This document shows, piece by piece, positions 8,834 through 19,251 of a stretch of DNA of 64,000 nucleotides (positions are counted from its first letter, which is position 1; each line of letters opens with the position of its first letter). The DNA comes from Barnesiella sp. An55 (GTDB lineage: Bacteria; Bacteroidota; Bacteroidia; Bacteroidales; Barnesiellaceae), in NCBI RefSeq assembly GCF_002161555.1, contig NZ_NFHZ01000012.1:56192-120191 (forward strand), given 5' to 3'. Below the pieces are notes generated by a model that saw only the letters and a list, made by a program, of their open reading frames with translations, was not told where the DNA came from and made no database searches. The translations under genes and the position numbers were made by a program.

Positions 8834-9901
8834 TTAGTGGTTCTTTTCAAATTCTTTCATGGCTTCGATGAGTACCTCGACGCTCGACTTGGGCATGGCG
8901 TTGTAGATCGAGGCTCTGAAACCACCCACCGAGCGGTGCCCCTTGATACCTACGATGCCTTTTGTGCCGGCAAATTCGATAAATGCGCTTTCGAGATCTT
9001 TGTACTCCTCTTTCATGACGAAGCATACGTTCATGATCGAACGGTCTTCGTGTGCGGCGGTACCTACGAACATCTTGCTCGAGTCGATGGCATCGTAGAG
9101 GATGGCGGCTTTTTCCAGGTCGCGGCGTTCCATCTCTTTGATGCCGCCCAGTTCTTTGTAGTATTTGAGGGTTTGCAGGGCTGCATAGATGGGCAAACAC
9201 GGCGGGGTGTTGAACATGGAGCCTTTCTTCACATGCGTGCGATAGTCGAGCATGGTGGGGATGGCGCGCTCTACATGGCCGAGGGCCGACTCCTTCACGA
9301 TGACAATCGTTACACCGGCAGGGGCCAGGTTCTTTTGGGCACCGGCATAGATGACGTCGTATTTCGACACGTCGATGGGGCGCGAGAAGATATCGGATGA
9401 CATATCGGCTACCAGGGGCACTTTTACGTCGGGGTCGAAACGCATTTCGGTACCATAGATCGTGTTGTTCGAGGTGAAGTGGAAGTAGTCCACGTCGTCG
9501 GGTACGGTATAGCCTTTGGGTATGTATGAGAAGTTGGCCTCTTTCGAAGAAGCAACCACGTCAACTTCGCCAAAGAGACGAGCCTCTTTGATGGCATTGA
9601 CAGCCCAGGTACCGGTTTCGAGGTAGGCTGCTTTTTTGTTCAGCAAGTTGTAGGGAACCATGCAGAATTGCAGGCTGGCACCACCACCCAGGAACAGAAC
9701 AGAGTATCCGTCGGGGATTTCGAGCAACTCTTTAACCAGGGCTTGAGCCTCTTCGATAACGGCTGTAAATTCCTTGCTGCGGTGCGAAATTTCCATCAGC
9801 GACAGGCCCGTACCGGCAAAGTTGATAACGGCATCGGCCGTATTTTTAATGGTGTACTCGCTCAGGATAGAGGGTCCTGCATAGAAATTGTGCTTCTTCA
9901 T
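8834..9901 (-). CDS. serC: Phosphoserine aminotransferase
   Basis: The 355-residue protein begins [17 protein letters not shown], the hallmark start of Ser[11 protein letters not shown] and the PLP lysine motif [14 protein letters not shown] are present, with [10 protein letters not shown] near the end. It transfers the amino group from glutamate to 3-phosphohydroxypyruvate in serine synthesis, and also acts in the PLP pathway in some bacteria. It is cotranscribed with serA downstream. Confidence 0.96.
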   Translation of the reverse strand: MKKHNFYAGPSILSEYTIKNTADAVINFAGTGLSLMEISHRSKEFTAVIEEAQALVKELLEIPDGYSVLFLGGGASLQFCMVPYNLLNKKAAYLETGTWAVNAIKEARLFGEVDVVASSKEANFSYIPKGYTVPDDVDYFHFTSNNTIYGTEMRFDPDVKVPLVADMSSDIFSRPIDVSKYDVIYAGAQKNLAPAGVTIVIVKESALGHVERAIPTMLDYRTHVKKGSMFNTPPCLPIYAALQTLKYYKELGGIKEMERRDLEKAAILYDAIDSSKMFVGTAAHEDRSIMNVCFVMKEEYKDLESAFIEFAGTKGIVGIKGHRSVGGFRASIYNAMPKSSVEVLIEAMKEFEKNH

Positions 9902-9948
9902 AACAATATTTGTTTAGTGTTTGGTATAAATTTGGTTCTGATAGATTG

Positions 9949-9956
9949 CAAAAGTA
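9949..9956 (-). promoter_or_regulatory. Probable -7 element of the serC-serA operon
   Basis: CAAAAGTA on plus (TACTTTTG on minus), 48 nt upstream of the serC ATG. The -33 element is not obvious. Confidence 0.45.
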
Positions 9957-10053
9957 ATTCTTTTCTTTCTATATTTTGTTTTATTTGTATCTTTTTTGTT
10001 CTTGTAAATAACAAAATGCTGCTTGTTTGATAGCTCTAGTTTGCATTTTGATG

Positions 10054-11325
10054 CTATTTGTATCGCCCTTTCCACAACTCGTTCAAGTGATCTTTCAGTT
10101 TGTTCTCGGCCGGATTATTCTGAGGCTTCCACCAGCCGCTCTCCTTGAGGGCATCGGGCAGGTATTGCTGGTTGACAAAGTGGCCGGGATAGTCGTGGGC
10201 ATATTTGTAGTCCTTGCCATAGTCGAGTTCTTTCATCAGTTGGGTGGGGGCGTTGCGCAGGTGCAGGGGCACCGGCAGGTTGCCGGTTTCGCGCACAGTA
10301 CTCAGGGCCTGGTTGATGGCCATGTAGGCCGAGTTGCTCTTGGGTGAACTGGCCAGGTAGATGGTAGTCTCGGCCATGATGATGCGGCTCTCGGGCCACC
10401 CGATGTTCTGCACGGCGTCGAAGCAGGCGTTGGCCAGCAACAGGGCGTTGGGGTTGGCCAGCCCAATGTCTTCGGAGGCCGAGATGACCAGCCGGCGGGC
10501 AATGAAGGCGGGGTCTTCGCCACCCTCGACCATACGGGCCAGCCAGTAGATGGCGGCGTCGGGGTCGCTGCCTCGTATCGATTTGATGAAGGCCGATATG
10601 ATGTCGTAGTGCATCTCGCCGTTTTTGTCGTAGGCGGCCGGGTTTTGTTGCAACCGCTCGGTAACGATGGCATCGTCGATGACAATCGTTTCGTCGTCGC
10701 CGACGGCCTGCGAGATGAGGTCGATGATATTCAGCAGTTTGCGGGCATCGCCTCCCGAGTAGCGAAAGAGTGCATCGGTCTCGCGCACCTCGAATTTACG
10801 CGTTTTTAAATAGGAGTCGCAGTGGATGGCCCGGTCGAGCAGTTGTTGCAGGTGCTTGACTTCGAGCGATTTGAGTACATATACCTGGCAGCGCGAGAGC
10901 AGCGGGCGGATGACCTCGAACGAAGGATTCTCGGTGGTGGCTCCGATGAGGGTCACCGTGCCGTATTCGACGGCTCCCAGCAGCGAGTCTTGCTGCGATT
11001 TGCTGAATCGGTGAATCTCGTCGATGAAGAGAATGGGACGCACCTTCGAAAAGATGTTGGCCTTGCAGCGGTCGAGTACCTCGCGCACCTCTTTTACTCC
11101 CGACTGTACGGCGCTGAGTGTGAAAAACGGGGCCTGCAACTGTTGCGATATGATGTGGGCCAGGGTGGTTTTGCCTACTCCCGGAGGTCCCCAGAGGATG
11201 AACGACGATATCTTGCCCGAGTCGATCATGCGGCGCAATACGGCACCCGGGCCTACCAGGTGTTCCTGCCCGATGTATTCGTCTAAGGTTTTGGGTCTGA
11301 GTCTCTCGGCCAAAGGTTGTAACAT
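10054..11325 (-). CDS. rarA: Replication-associated recombination protein A
   Basis: The protein has 423 residues, a normal RarA/MgsA length. It begins MLQPLAERLRPKTLDEYIGQ and has Walker A GPPGVGKTT, Walker [13 protein letters not shown] and sensor 1 LIGATTENPSFEV. The C-terminal tetramerisation region includes RGSDPDAAIYWLARM and SEDIGLANP. It is a clamp-loader-like AAA+ ATPase acting on stalled replication forks. It is monocistronic and divergent from the sialidase gene, with a well-formed promoter directly upstream. Confidence 0.96.
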   Translation of the reverse strand: MLQPLAERLRPKTLDEYIGQEHLVGPGAVLRRMIDSGKISSFILWGPPGVGKTTLAHIISQQLQAPFFTLSAVQSGVKEVREVLDRCKANIFSKVRPILFIDEIHRFSKSQQDSLLGAVEYGTVTLIGATTENPSFEVIRPLLSRCQVYVLKSLEVKHLQQLLDRAIHCDSYLKTRKFEVRETDALFRYSGGDARKLLNIIDLISQAVGDDETIVIDDAIVTERLQQNPAAYDKNGEMHYDIISAFIKSIRGSDPDAAIYWLARMVEGGEDPAFIARRLVISASEDIGLANPNALLLANACFDAVQNIGWPESRIIMAETTIYLASSPKSNSAYMAINQALSTVRETGNLPVPLHLRNAPTQLMKELDYGKDYKYAHDYPGHFVNQQYLPDALKESGWWKPQNNPAENKLKDHLNELWKGRYK

Positions 11326-11346
11326 AATCGCTCCGTTCTGTTACGA

Positions 11347-11377
11347 CAAATATACTTCTTTCGAGTCGTTTTTCCAA
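11347..11377 (-). promoter_or_regulatory. Promoter of rarA
   Basis: Read on minus: TTG (11375-11377), a 20-bp gap, then TATATTTG (11347-11354), 21 nt before the ATG. Confidence 0.7.
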
Positions 11378-11454
11378 GGAAAGTGGGCGAAAGATACATG
11401 GACCTTTTCCGTTTTGTGGCGGGCTTGACGGATGAGGTAAAAATTGAACGTTTC

Positions 11455-11486
11455 TTGGTGCGATAAGTGAAAAACTGTTATCTTTA
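11455..11486 (+). promoter_or_regulatory. Promoter of the sialidase gene
   Basis: TTG at 11455-11457, a 21-bp gap, TATCTTTA at 11479-11486; the ATG is 26 nt downstream. Confidence 0.55.
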
Positions 11487-11511
11487 CCCCGCAAATTTAA
11501 CGAAACAGATT

Positions 11512-13143
11512 ATGCGTAAATGTATCCTTCTCATGTGTCTGGTTTGTCTGGCATCGGTTGCCGCGGCATCCGACACGGTTTTTGTCAAGGAGGCCCAGGT
11601 GCCTGTACTGCTCGAGCGGCAGGATAACGTAATGTTCTACCTGCGTATCCCTGCCCGGGAGAGCCGGGTACTTGACCAGGTGGTGCTCGATTTCTCGAAG
11701 TGTGAGGCCCGGGCCGATATTGCCGCCGTGAAGCTCTACTACGGCGGTGTCGAAGCCCGGCAGGACGAAGGGAAGAATCGTTTTGCGCCGGTAGGCTACA
11801 TATCGAGTTTCAGTGCCGGGAAGACACTCTCGGCCTATCCTTCCTATTCGGTCAAGTGTGCCGAGGTGACTGCACCCGTGAAGCGGGCGGTACTCCGGGC
11901 CAACCATGAGTTGTATCCCGGGGTCAACTTCTTTTGGGTGAGTCTGCAAATGAAACCGGGCACTTCGCTCTCGACCCAGATTGGTGCCAAGTTGACTTCG
12001 GTCTCGCTCGACGGCAAGCAGGTGCCGTGCGAACGGGTTTCGCCCGATGGCATCGTGCATCGTATGGGTATCGGGGTGCGTCATGCCGGTAACGACGGTG
12101 CGGCTGCCTTCCGCATCCCCGGACTGGTAACGACCAACGAGGGTACGTTGCTGGGGGTCTATGACGTGCGCTACAACAGCAGCGTCGATTTGCAGGAACA
12201 TATCGACGTGGGGTTGAGCCGCAGTACCGACGGCGGGAAGACCTGGGAGCCCATGCGGTTGCCCCTTTCGTTTGGAGAGTACGGCGGTTTGCCTGCCGCT
12301 CAAAACGGGGTGGGCGATCCCTCGATTCTGGTCGATACGAAAACCAACACGGTGTGGATTGCGGCCGCCTGGACCCACGGCATGGGTAACCAGCGGGCCT
12401 GGTGGAGTTCACAACGGGGAATGGATATGGACCACACGGCACAGCTCGTGCTCACCAAGAGTACCGACGACGGCAAAACCTGGTCGGCACCCATCAATAT
12501 TACCAGCCAGGTGAAAGCCCCCTCGTGGCGATTCCTGTTGCAGGGACCGGGTAGGGGAATTACCATGCACGACGGTACGCTGGTGTTTCCCATCCAGTTT
12601 ATCGACTCGACCGATGTGCCCAATGCCGGCATCATGTACAGCAAGGATGCAGGCGCGAACTGGCACATTCATAACCTGGCCCGCACCAACACGACTGAGG
12701 CGCAGGTGGTCGAGATTGAAGAGGGGGTGCTCATGCTCAACATGCGCGACAACCGGGGCGGCAGTCGGGCCGTAGCCATTACCCGGGATTTGGGTCGTAC
12801 CTGGACCGAGCACGAGTCGTCGCGCAAGGCGTTGCCCGAGCCGGTGTGCATGGCCAGCCTCATTCGGGTCGAGGCCGAGGATAATGTGCTGGGGCGTGAT
12901 ATCTTGCTCTTCTCGAATCCCAATACGACGAAAGGTCGAAACCATATCACCGTCAAAGCCAGTCTCGACGGTGGGGTGACCTGGCTCCCCGAGAACCAGA
13001 TTATGCTCGACGAGGAGGATGGCTGGGGTTATACCTGTCTGACGATGATCGACCGAGAGACGGTGGGTATCCTCTATGAGAGTAGTGTGGCTCACATGAC
13101 ATTCCAAACGTTGAAACTTTCGGAGTTAATCCGTAGGAAATAG
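11512..13143 (+). CDS. nanH: Exo-alpha-sialidase (GH33), secreted
   Basis: The protein has 543 residues with a signal peptide (MRKCILLMCLVCLASVAAASD). An N-terminal BNR-associated beta domain (about residues 25-180) is followed by the six-bladed propeller. The Arg of the FRIPGLV motif sits near residue 200. Asp-box repeats are seen as SRSTDGGKTWEP, TKSTDDGKTWSAP, SKDAGANWHI, TRDLGRTWTE and KASLDGGVTWLP. It releases terminal sialic acid from host glycans in the periplasm or at the cell surface. No NanA/NanE/transport genes are adjacent. The ATG at 11512 is chosen because it begins the signal peptide and follows the promoter. Confidence 0.94.
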   Translation: MRKCILLMCLVCLASVAAASDTVFVKEAQVPVLLERQDNVMFYLRIPARESRVLDQVVLDFSKCEARADIAAVKLYYGGVEARQDEGKNRFAPVGYISSFSAGKTLSAYPSYSVKCAEVTAPVKRAVLRANHELYPGVNFFWVSLQMKPGTSLSTQIGAKLTSVSLDGKQVPCERVSPDGIVHRMGIGVRHAGNDGAAAFRIPGLVTTNEGTLLGVYDVRYNSSVDLQEHIDVGLSRSTDGGKTWEPMRLPLSFGEYGGLPAAQNGVGDPSILVDTKTNTVWIAAAWTHGMGNQRAWWSSQRGMDMDHTAQLVLTKSTDDGKTWSAPINITSQVKAPSWRFLLQGPGRGITMHDGTLVFPIQFIDSTDVPNAGIMYSKDAGANWHIHNLARTNTTEAQVVEIEEGVLMLNMRDNRGGSRAVAITRDLGRTWTEHESSRKALPEPVCMASLIRVEAEDNVLGRDILLFSNPNTTKGRNHITVKASLDGGVTWLPENQIMLDEEDGWGYTCLTMIDRETVGILYESSVAHMTFQTLKLSELIRRK

Positions 13144-13175
13144 GGTAAGAGATTGATTATAAGTATAAAATGGAG

Positions 13176-13210
13176 GCCAACTTCAAATGGGGTTGGCTTT
13201 CTTGTTTTGT
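13176..13210 (+). terminator. Weak terminator after the sialidase gene
   Basis: A short stem GCCAAC (13176-13181) with GTTGGC (13192-13197), followed by a T-rich tract. Confidence 0.5.
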
Positions 13211-13352
13211 TAAAAGTGTTAAAATTAAGGACTGATTTATCTGCACGATTAAACTTTTGGGTCGAAATGGAGTCATAAAGACAGAAACGCAATTCGAATT
13301 AGCAGAAACAAAGTAGATGAATATTTAACCATTTAATGAAAGGAAAACGATT

Positions 13353-13865
13353 ATGAAAAGAACGATTGTATCGGTAGCATTGGTTTTAGCTTTGTCGATG
13401 AGTGCTTTTGCCGGAAATCAAGATAAGAAACAGCGTCGGGAAAAATGTGAATTCCCCTGCGAACAGATAGTGAAAGATTTGAACTTGAGCGATAAACAGG
13501 TATCGAAATTGAAAAAGGCCGACGAGGATTTCGATGCCGAAGTGAAAGCCCTCCGCGAGAAGAGACAAGAGGCTCAGAAGAGTTTCAAAGAGTCGATGAA
13601 GGCTGCCAAAGAACGCCGCGACTCTACCATGAAATCAATCTTGACCAAAGATCAGTACATCCAATACCTGGAGCAGAAACTGGAACGGCTCGAGAAGCGA
13701 CCCATGCAGCACAATATGCAGCGCCGCGATATGCAGCCGATGAACAAACGCTTCAGTGGCAAGCGCCACATGAAACCCGGATGTCCGCTCACTCCGGCTC
13801 CTGAGGCTCCGGCCCCCGATGCTCCAGCCATCAATCCCCCGGCTCCTGAAGCTCTGGCCAAGTAA
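13353..13865 (+). CDS. Secreted Spy/DUF4890-like helical protein
   Basis: The protein has 170 residues with a signal peptide (MKRTIVSVALVLALSMSAFA). The mature part is highly charged and helical. It contains LNLSDKQVSKLKKADEDF followed by long Lys/Glu/Arg-rich helices, as in Bacteroidota DUF4890 proteins that resemble the periplasmic Spy/CpxP chaperones. The last 30 residues are a Pro-Ala-rich repeat (APEAPAPDAPAINPPAPEA). A role as an envelope-stress chaperone is inferred from the family resemblance only. It is monocistronic, with a strong bidirectional terminator before clpB. Confidence 0.7.
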   Translation: MKRTIVSVALVLALSMSAFAGNQDKKQRREKCEFPCEQIVKDLNLSDKQVSKLKKADEDFDAEVKALREKRQEAQKSFKESMKAAKERRDSTMKSILTKDQYIQYLEQKLERLEKRPMQHNMQRRDMQPMNKRFSGKRHMKPGCPLTPAPEAPAPDAPAINPPAPEALAK

Positions 13866-13907
13866 GCAACCACTTCATACATGATGTTTATAGGTTTTTA
13901 GGTAGTT

Positions 13908-13959
13908 AAAAAGCAGAGAGGCTACATTCCCTGTGGGGGATGTAGCCTCTCTGCTTTTT
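13908..13959. terminator. Bidirectional terminator between the Spy-like gene and clpB
   Basis: A 20-bp perfect inverted repeat (13908-13927 with 13940-13959), with A and T runs at the stem base, works on either strand. Confidence 0.85.
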
Positions 13960-13977
13960 GTCCCGTTCTTTCGGCAC

Positions 13978-14012
13978 AAAAAAAAGGAGTGCCCCCCGCG
14001 AGGGGTACTCCC
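13978..14012 (-). terminator. Terminator of clpB
   Basis: GGAGTGCCCC pairs with GGGGTACTCC (one G-T pair). An A run at 13979-13986 on plus gives a T run on minus. Confidence 0.65.
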
Positions 14013-14033
14013 TTGATTATTATCGATACTGTC

Positions 14034-16622
14034 TTAGTTGCGGAATACGATTTGATCGTTTTCGGCATCGACCACGATAGGTTTCGACCGATCGACTTTC
14101 TGAGCCAGCAGGTCTTTCGACAACTGGTTGAGGATGAGCCGGTGAATAACCCGTTTGACAGGACGTGCACCAAACTCGGGGTCGTAACCTTCGGTAGCGA
14201 TGAGGCTCAAAGCCTTGGGTGTAATCTCGAGCGTAACACCGTTCTTCTCGAGCATCTTCTTGATGTTGTCGATTTGCAGCGATACAATCTCTTCGATCTC
14301 CTTCTTGGTAAGAGGCGTGAACATGATAGTCTCGTCGATACGGTTCAGGAATTCGGGACGTATGGTCTGTTTCAACATCTCCAGAACCTGCTCCTTGGTC
14401 TTTTCGATTACCTCGGTGCGGTTGGCATCGGTCATCTTCTCGAAGTTCTCACGAATCAGCGACGAACCCATGTTGGAGGTCATGATGATAATCGTGTTCT
14501 TGAAGTTGACCAACCGGCCCTTGTTATCGGTAAGACGACCATCGTCGAGTACCTGCAACAGGATGTTGAAGATATCGGGGTGAGCCTTCTCGATTTCATC
14601 GAACAGGACAACCGAGTAGGGTTTCCGACGGATGGCTTCGGTCAACTGGCCGCCCTCTTCGTAACCTACGTATCCGGGAGGCGAACCGATGAGTCGCGTA
14701 GCACTGAATTTCTCTTGATATTCACTCATATCGATACGCGTCATCATGTTCTCGTCGTCAAACAGATACTCGGCCAAAGCCTTGGCCAACTCGGTTTTAC
14801 CTACACCCGTCGTACCCAGGAAGATGAACGACCCGATAGGTTTGCGGGGATCGTTCAAGCCGGCACGGCTCCGACGCACGGCGTCGGCAATGGCGGTGAT
14901 GGCTTCGTCCTGGCCTACTACCCGTTTGTGCAACTCCTCTTCGAGGTGGAGCAGTTTGTCTTTCTCGCTCTGCATCATCTTGTTCACGGGGATACCCGTC
15001 CACCGCGATACGACATCGGCGATATCCTCGGCATCGACCTCCTCTTTGATCATGGCCTTGTCGCCCTGCAACTCGTGCAAGCGTTGTTGCGTGGCTCGTA
15101 TGTCGTCCTCTTTCTCTTTGATTTTGGCATACCGTATCTCGGCCACTTTGCCATAGTCGCCTTCGCGCTCGGCCTTATCGGCTTCGAAACGCAGGTTCTC
15201 GATATCGATCTTGTTCTGCTGGATGCGGTTGACAAGCTCTTTCTCCGATTGCCATTTGGCGCGGAACTTGGTCTCCTCCTCTTTCAAGTCGGCGATCTCC
15301 TTGGCCAGCTGTTGCAGCTTCTCGGTATCGTTTTCACGCTTGATGGCTTCGCGCTCGATTTCGAGCTGTTTGATACGCCGCGTGATTTCATCGAGGGCCT
15401 CGGGCACCGAGTCCACCTCGATACGCAGTTTGGCAGCGGCCTCATCCATCAGGTCGATGGCCTTATCGGGCAAGAACCGGTCGGTGATGTACCGCTCGGA
15501 CAACTGTACGGCGGCGATGATGGCATCATCTTTAATCCGTACCTTGTGGTGGTTTTCATACCGTTCCTTCAAACCACGCAGAATCGATATGCTGCTCATC
15601 TCGTCGGGCTCATCGACCATAACGATCTGGAACCGACGTTCGAGGGCTTTATCCTTTTCGAAGTATTTCTGGTATTCGTCGAGGGTAGTGGCACCGATAG
15701 CTCTCAATTCGCCACGGGCCAGGGCAGGTTTCAAGATGTTGGCGGCATCCATGGCACCGTCGCTCTTGCCGGCACCCACCAAGGTATGAATCTCATCGAT
15801 GAAGAGGATAATCTCGCCTTCGCTTTGAATCACCTCGTTGACTACCGATTTGAGTCGTTCCTCAAACTCACCTTTGTATTTGGCACCGGCGATAAGGGCA
15901 CCCATATCGAGCGAGAAGATCTGTTTGCTCTTCAGGTTCTCGGGCACGTCGCCGCGCACGATACGGTGAGCCAACCCTTCGGCGATAGCGGTTTTACCGG
16001 TACCCGGTTCACCTATCAGGATAGGGTTGTTTTTGGTACGCCGGCTCAAGATTTGCAGTACACGCCGTATCTCGTCGTCACGTCCGATAACCGGGTCGAG
16101 TTTGCCGCTACGGGCACGCTCGGTCAAGTTGATGGCATATTTGCTCAATGCATTATAGGTATCCTCGGCCGAGGCTTCGGTTACTTTCTTACCTTTCCGC
16201 AGCTCATCGATAGCAGCTCCCAGCTCCTTCTCGGTAACGCCGGCATCCTTCAAGAACGCCGAAGCCGAGCTTTTTGTCAGGAACAGACCCATAAGCATAG
16301 CTTCGAGGGCCACAAACTGGTCGCCCAGTTTTTGAGAATAGTCGATGGCTTTTTGAAGAGCGTCGTTAGCCTCGCGGCTCAAGTAGGGTTCACCCCCACT
16401 TACCTTTGGCAACGATTCGATCTCTCGGTCGAGCTGGCTGTTCAACAAACCGGTGTTGACATCCAACTTCTGGAAGAGGTATGAAGTGACGCTTTCGCCC
16501 ACCTGCAAGATCCCTTTCAGCAGATGCACCGGCTCAATCGATTGCTCGTTGTGGTCGCGGGCAATCTGCACGGCCTTCTGCACGGCCTCCTGCGATTTGA
16601 TTGTAAAATTGTCAAAGTTCAT
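14034..16622 (-). CDS. clpB: Chaperone ClpB
   Basis: The protein has 862 residues, full length. In order: N-terminal Clp repeat domain beginning [19 protein letters not shown]; first AAA+ domain with Walker [10 protein letters not shown] and [15 protein letters not shown]; the long middle coiled-coil domain (about residues 400-530) that marks ClpB; and the second AAA+ domain with [14 protein letters not shown] and [13 protein letters not shown]. It works with DnaK to dissolve protein aggregates. A heat-shock promoter is likely but not clear from the sequence. It is monocistronic. Confidence 0.98.
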   Translation of the reverse strand: MNFDNFTIKSQEAVQKAVQIARDHNEQSIEPVHLLKGILQVGESVTSYLFQKLDVNTGLLNSQLDREIESLPKVSGGEPYLSREANDALQKAIDYSQKLGDQFVALEAMLMGLFLTKSSASAFLKDAGVTEKELGAAIDELRKGKKVTEASAEDTYNALSKYAINLTERARSGKLDPVIGRDDEIRRVLQILSRRTKNNPILIGEPGTGKTAIAEGLAHRIVRGDVPENLKSKQIFSLDMGALIAGAKYKGEFEERLKSVVNEVIQSEGEIILFIDEIHTLVGAGKSDGAMDAANILKPALARGELRAIGATTLDEYQKYFEKDKALERRFQIVMVDEPDEMSSISILRGLKERYENHHKVRIKDDAIIAAVQLSERYITDRFLPDKAIDLMDEAAAKLRIEVDSVPEALDEITRRIKQLEIEREAIKRENDTEKLQQLAKEIADLKEEETKFRAKWQSEKELVNRIQQNKIDIENLRFEADKAEREGDYGKVAEIRYAKIKEKEDDIRATQQRLHELQGDKAMIKEEVDAEDIADVVSRWTGIPVNKMMQSEKDKLLHLEEELHKRVVGQDEAITAIADAVRRSRAGLNDPRKPIGSFIFLGTTGVGKTELAKALAEYLFDDENMMTRIDMSEYQEKFSATRLIGSPPGYVGYEEGGQLTEAIRRKPYSVVLFDEIEKAHPDIFNILLQVLDDGRLTDNKGRLVNFKNTIIIMTSNMGSSLIRENFEKMTDANRTEVIEKTKEQVLEMLKQTIRPEFLNRIDETIMFTPLTKKEIEEIVSLQIDNIKKMLEKNGVTLEITPKALSLIATEGYDPEFGARPVKRVIHRLILNQLSKDLLAQKVDRSKPIVVDAENDQIVFRN

Positions 16623-16903
16623 ATGATGTTCTCCTTTCTAATTTCTTTGATGTGTTTACGCCTCTATATAGTCAAAAGAAGTGCCAGATGTAAATATGCG
16701 AAATATTGACTGAAAATCAATTGTTTAACATGACAAAAAGTCCATCTTGCCGGGCATACTCGTCGGGCCGATGGCTAATGAGGTCATTTGTAGGCTTTTC
16801 GATTTCTGACAAAATGTCGCCTGGCTATCCGCTACAACGCGCACGGTCCCCCGAAAGTTCGCAGACGAGGGCCTGGTCGGGTGGGGATGGAGAGTCGGTG
16901 TGG

Positions 16904-17812
16904 CTATTCCCGGGGTTGTCCCGAAAGAGAGTCGGGGCGGCAGATCGTCGTTGAGTCGGGTAGGGCGAGGGTATCGGTCGTGATAGCCGGGAGTTTCGGC
17001 AGCCGTGCGCTCGAGTCGTTTGCCGCAACAGGGGCCTTGGGGGTGAACCGGGGGCGTTCCTTGCCCCAGAGCGGAGCTGTAAACTTCGGCTTCGACGGGG
17101 CCACGATGGTGTCGTTGGCCAGCAGGGTAGAGATGAGCACCGGGTTGTCGATGCGACTCACCGGAGCGTTGCGCTTCCGCTCGAGGTTTTGTTTGATCGA
17201 GTCGGTCTCCTGTTTGGTAAGCAGGCGGTTGTCGTCGCCGAAGAGGGTCATCAGCACCATCTTGGTGCGCAGAGCCCGCTTCTTGCGTTTCCATTCGCGA
17301 TAGAGCTCCACGGGGTCGATAATTCCCACATAGGCAATTCCCGCACTTAGCGGTATGGTATTGGGCGCTCCCATCATGAAGTTGTTGACCGGGTCGGGGC
17401 GGTCGTCCGAGAGCGGACGCAGCAGGTTGCGGGTCAGGAACATATCTACCATGCGGGCAATCGTCTCGTCGTGCAGGCTGGCAATGCTGTCCTTGGCCGC
17501 GTGCAGCAGGATGACGTTGAGCATGAACTCCGACGGATTCTCGGGGAAGAGGGTCGAGGGTTTCATCACCTGGAGCGAAGCCTTCTCGAGATGGTCGTCG
17601 AGCCGGCGTTGGATAAATCGGTCGTTGGGGGTAGAGGTAGGAAACTGTTCGGTGCGGGGCCACGACTGTTCGCCACCCTTGATTTCCAACTCCGAGCCGT
17701 TGCCCGGTCGCATGGGAGGAGGGGTGGATTGTGCACACACGGTACCGGTGGCGGTCAAGAACAGGCCGCACGCCCAAAGTCGCAGGAGTCTTGTTGTTCG
17801 TGGCTTCAGCAT
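16904..17812 (-). CDS. Exported hypothetical protein
   Basis: The protein has 302 residues with a signal peptide (MLKPRTTRLLRLWACGLFLTATGTVCAQ). The mature protein is soluble and helical, with EWKRKKRALRTKMVLMTLFG near the middle and a Thr/Pro/Ser-rich C-terminus. I recognise no domain. The Met at 17812 is preferred because it begins the signal sequence; the frame also has a Met 12 codons upstream. It is divergent from tgt. Probably periplasmic; function unknown. Confidence 0.7.
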   Translation of the reverse strand: MLKPRTTRLLRLWACGLFLTATGTVCAQSTPPPMRPGNGSELEIKGGEQSWPRTEQFPTSTPNDRFIQRRLDDHLEKASLQVMKPSTLFPENPSEFMLNVILLHAAKDSIASLHDETIARMVDMFLTRNLLRPLSDDRPDPVNNFMMGAPNTIPLSAGIAYVGIIDPVELYREWKRKKRALRTKMVLMTLFGDDNRLLTKQETDSIKQNLERKRNAPVSRIDNPVLISTLLANDTIVAPSKPKFTAPLWGKERPRFTPKAPVAANDSSARLPKLPAITTDTLALPDSTTICRPDSLSGQPRE

Positions 17813-17976
17813 AACAGCTACAAATATACCCCCAATTCGGGAAACCACCGGCCGGTTGTCGGGGAATTAATCGTTAATAATATTATAAAAATATTTAGAA
17901 AGTCACGTCGAGCCAAGGCGGAAATGGCATTTGTCTTTATATAAAGTGGTGTCCGCTTTGACAAAACCGAAATAAA

Positions 17977-18008
17977 TTTGATTTTGCCCGCGGTGTGCAC
18001 TATCTTTG
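17977..18008 (+). promoter_or_regulatory. Promoter of tgt
   Basis: TTTG at 17977-17980, a 20-bp gap, TATCTTTG at 18001-18008: an almost ideal Bacteroidota promoter. Confidence 0.75.
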
Positions 18009-18109
18009 TGGCCGAAAATCGAGACCGCACTCGACCCGGCGGCTACACAACCCGGTGGGCTGTGCGGCGAGGGGCTGGCTCTTTTGTTTTCAACCTATAA
18101 CAACAGACG

Positions 18110-19240
18110 ATGGATTTTGAACTGGTACATACCGATGAGCATAGTTGCGCGCGGGCGGGTGTCATCACCACCGACCACGGCACGATAACGACTCCCATAT
18201 TCATGCCTGTGGGTACGGTGGCGTCGGTCAAGGCCGTGCATCAGCGCGAACTGCGCGACGATATCAAGGCGCAGATTATTCTGGGCAATACCTACCACTT
18301 GTACTTGCGCCCCGGGCTCGACATTTTGCACAAGGCCGGCGGCTTGCACAAGTTCAACGGGTGGGAGCGCCCGATTCTCACCGACAGTGGTGGATTTCAG
18401 GTATTCTCGCTTTCGGACCGTCGCAAGCTCACCGAAGAGGGGGCTCACTTCCGCTCGCATATCGACGGGTCGAAACACCTCTTTACGCCCGAGAATGTGG
18501 TGGACACGCAGCGCATCATCGGGTCGGATATCATGATGGCGCTCGACGAGTGTACGCCGGGCGACGCCGACTATGACTATGCCAAGAAGTCGCTGGCTCT
18601 TACCCGCCGTTGGCTCGACCGGGGGTGGAAACACTTCTGCGAGACCGAGGGCCTGTATGGATACCGGCAGACTTTCTTCCCCATCGTGCAGGGGTGTGTC
18701 TATCGCGACTTGCGCACTGAGGCGGCCAAGCATGTGGCCGACCTGGGGGCCGACGGCAATGCTATCGGCGGGTTGGCCGTGGGCGAGCCTACCGAAAAGA
18801 TGTACGAGATGATCGAGGTGGTCAACGATATTCTGCCCAAGGACAAGCCCCGCTATCTGATGGGGGTGGGTACGCCTGCCAACATCCTGGAGGGTATCGA
18901 GCGCGGGGTCGATATGTTTGACTGCGTGATGCCTACCCGAAACGGTCGCAACGGCATGCTCTTTACCCGCAACGGCATCATGAACATGCGCAACAAGAAG
19001 TGGGCCGACGATTTTTCGCCCATCGACCCCGAGGGCACCTCGTATGTCGATACCTGTTACAGCAAGGCCTATCTGCGTCACCTCTTCATCAGTGAGGAGA
19101 TTCTGGCCATGCAGATTGCCTCGATACACAACTTGGCATTTTATGTATGGCTCACTCAGGAGGCTCGTCGCCAAATCCTGGCCGGCACATTCAAACCGTG
19201 GAAGGACGAGATGGTGCGCCGGGTGACTACACGGTTGTAA
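18110..19240 (+). CDS. tgt: tRNA-guanine(34) transglycosylase
   Basis: The protein has 376 residues. The active-site motif TDSGGFQVFSL holds the catalytic Asp, and the nucleophile region DCVMPTRNGRNG is intact. The zinc site near the C-terminus shows YVDTCYSKAYLRHL. It swaps the anticodon wobble guanine of Asp, Asn, His and Tyr tRNAs for preQ1. A permease gene follows after 11 nt, so the two are likely cotranscribed. Alternative starts are unlikely because MDFELVHTDEHSCARAG is the usual N-terminus. Confidence 0.97.
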   Translation: MDFELVHTDEHSCARAGVITTDHGTITTPIFMPVGTVASVKAVHQRELRDDIKAQIILGNTYHLYLRPGLDILHKAGGLHKFNGWERPILTDSGGFQVFSLSDRRKLTEEGAHFRSHIDGSKHLFTPENVVDTQRIIGSDIMMALDECTPGDADYDYAKKSLALTRRWLDRGWKHFCETEGLYGYRQTFFPIVQGCVYRDLRTEAAKHVADLGADGNAIGGLAVGEPTEKMYEMIEVVNDILPKDKPRYLMGVGTPANILEGIERGVDMFDCVMPTRNGRNGMLFTRNGIMNMRNKKWADDFSPIDPEGTSYVDTCYSKAYLRHLFISEEILAMQIASIHNLAFYVWLTQEARRQILAGTFKPWKDEMVRRVTTRL

Positions 19241-19251
19241 AGCGTCGCAAG

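Noticed and set aside
13989..16484. An 831-codon open frame on plus, antisense to clpB
   Set aside because: It is the mirror of clpB caused by the codon bias of the host; its protein has no family features while clpB is complete on minus.
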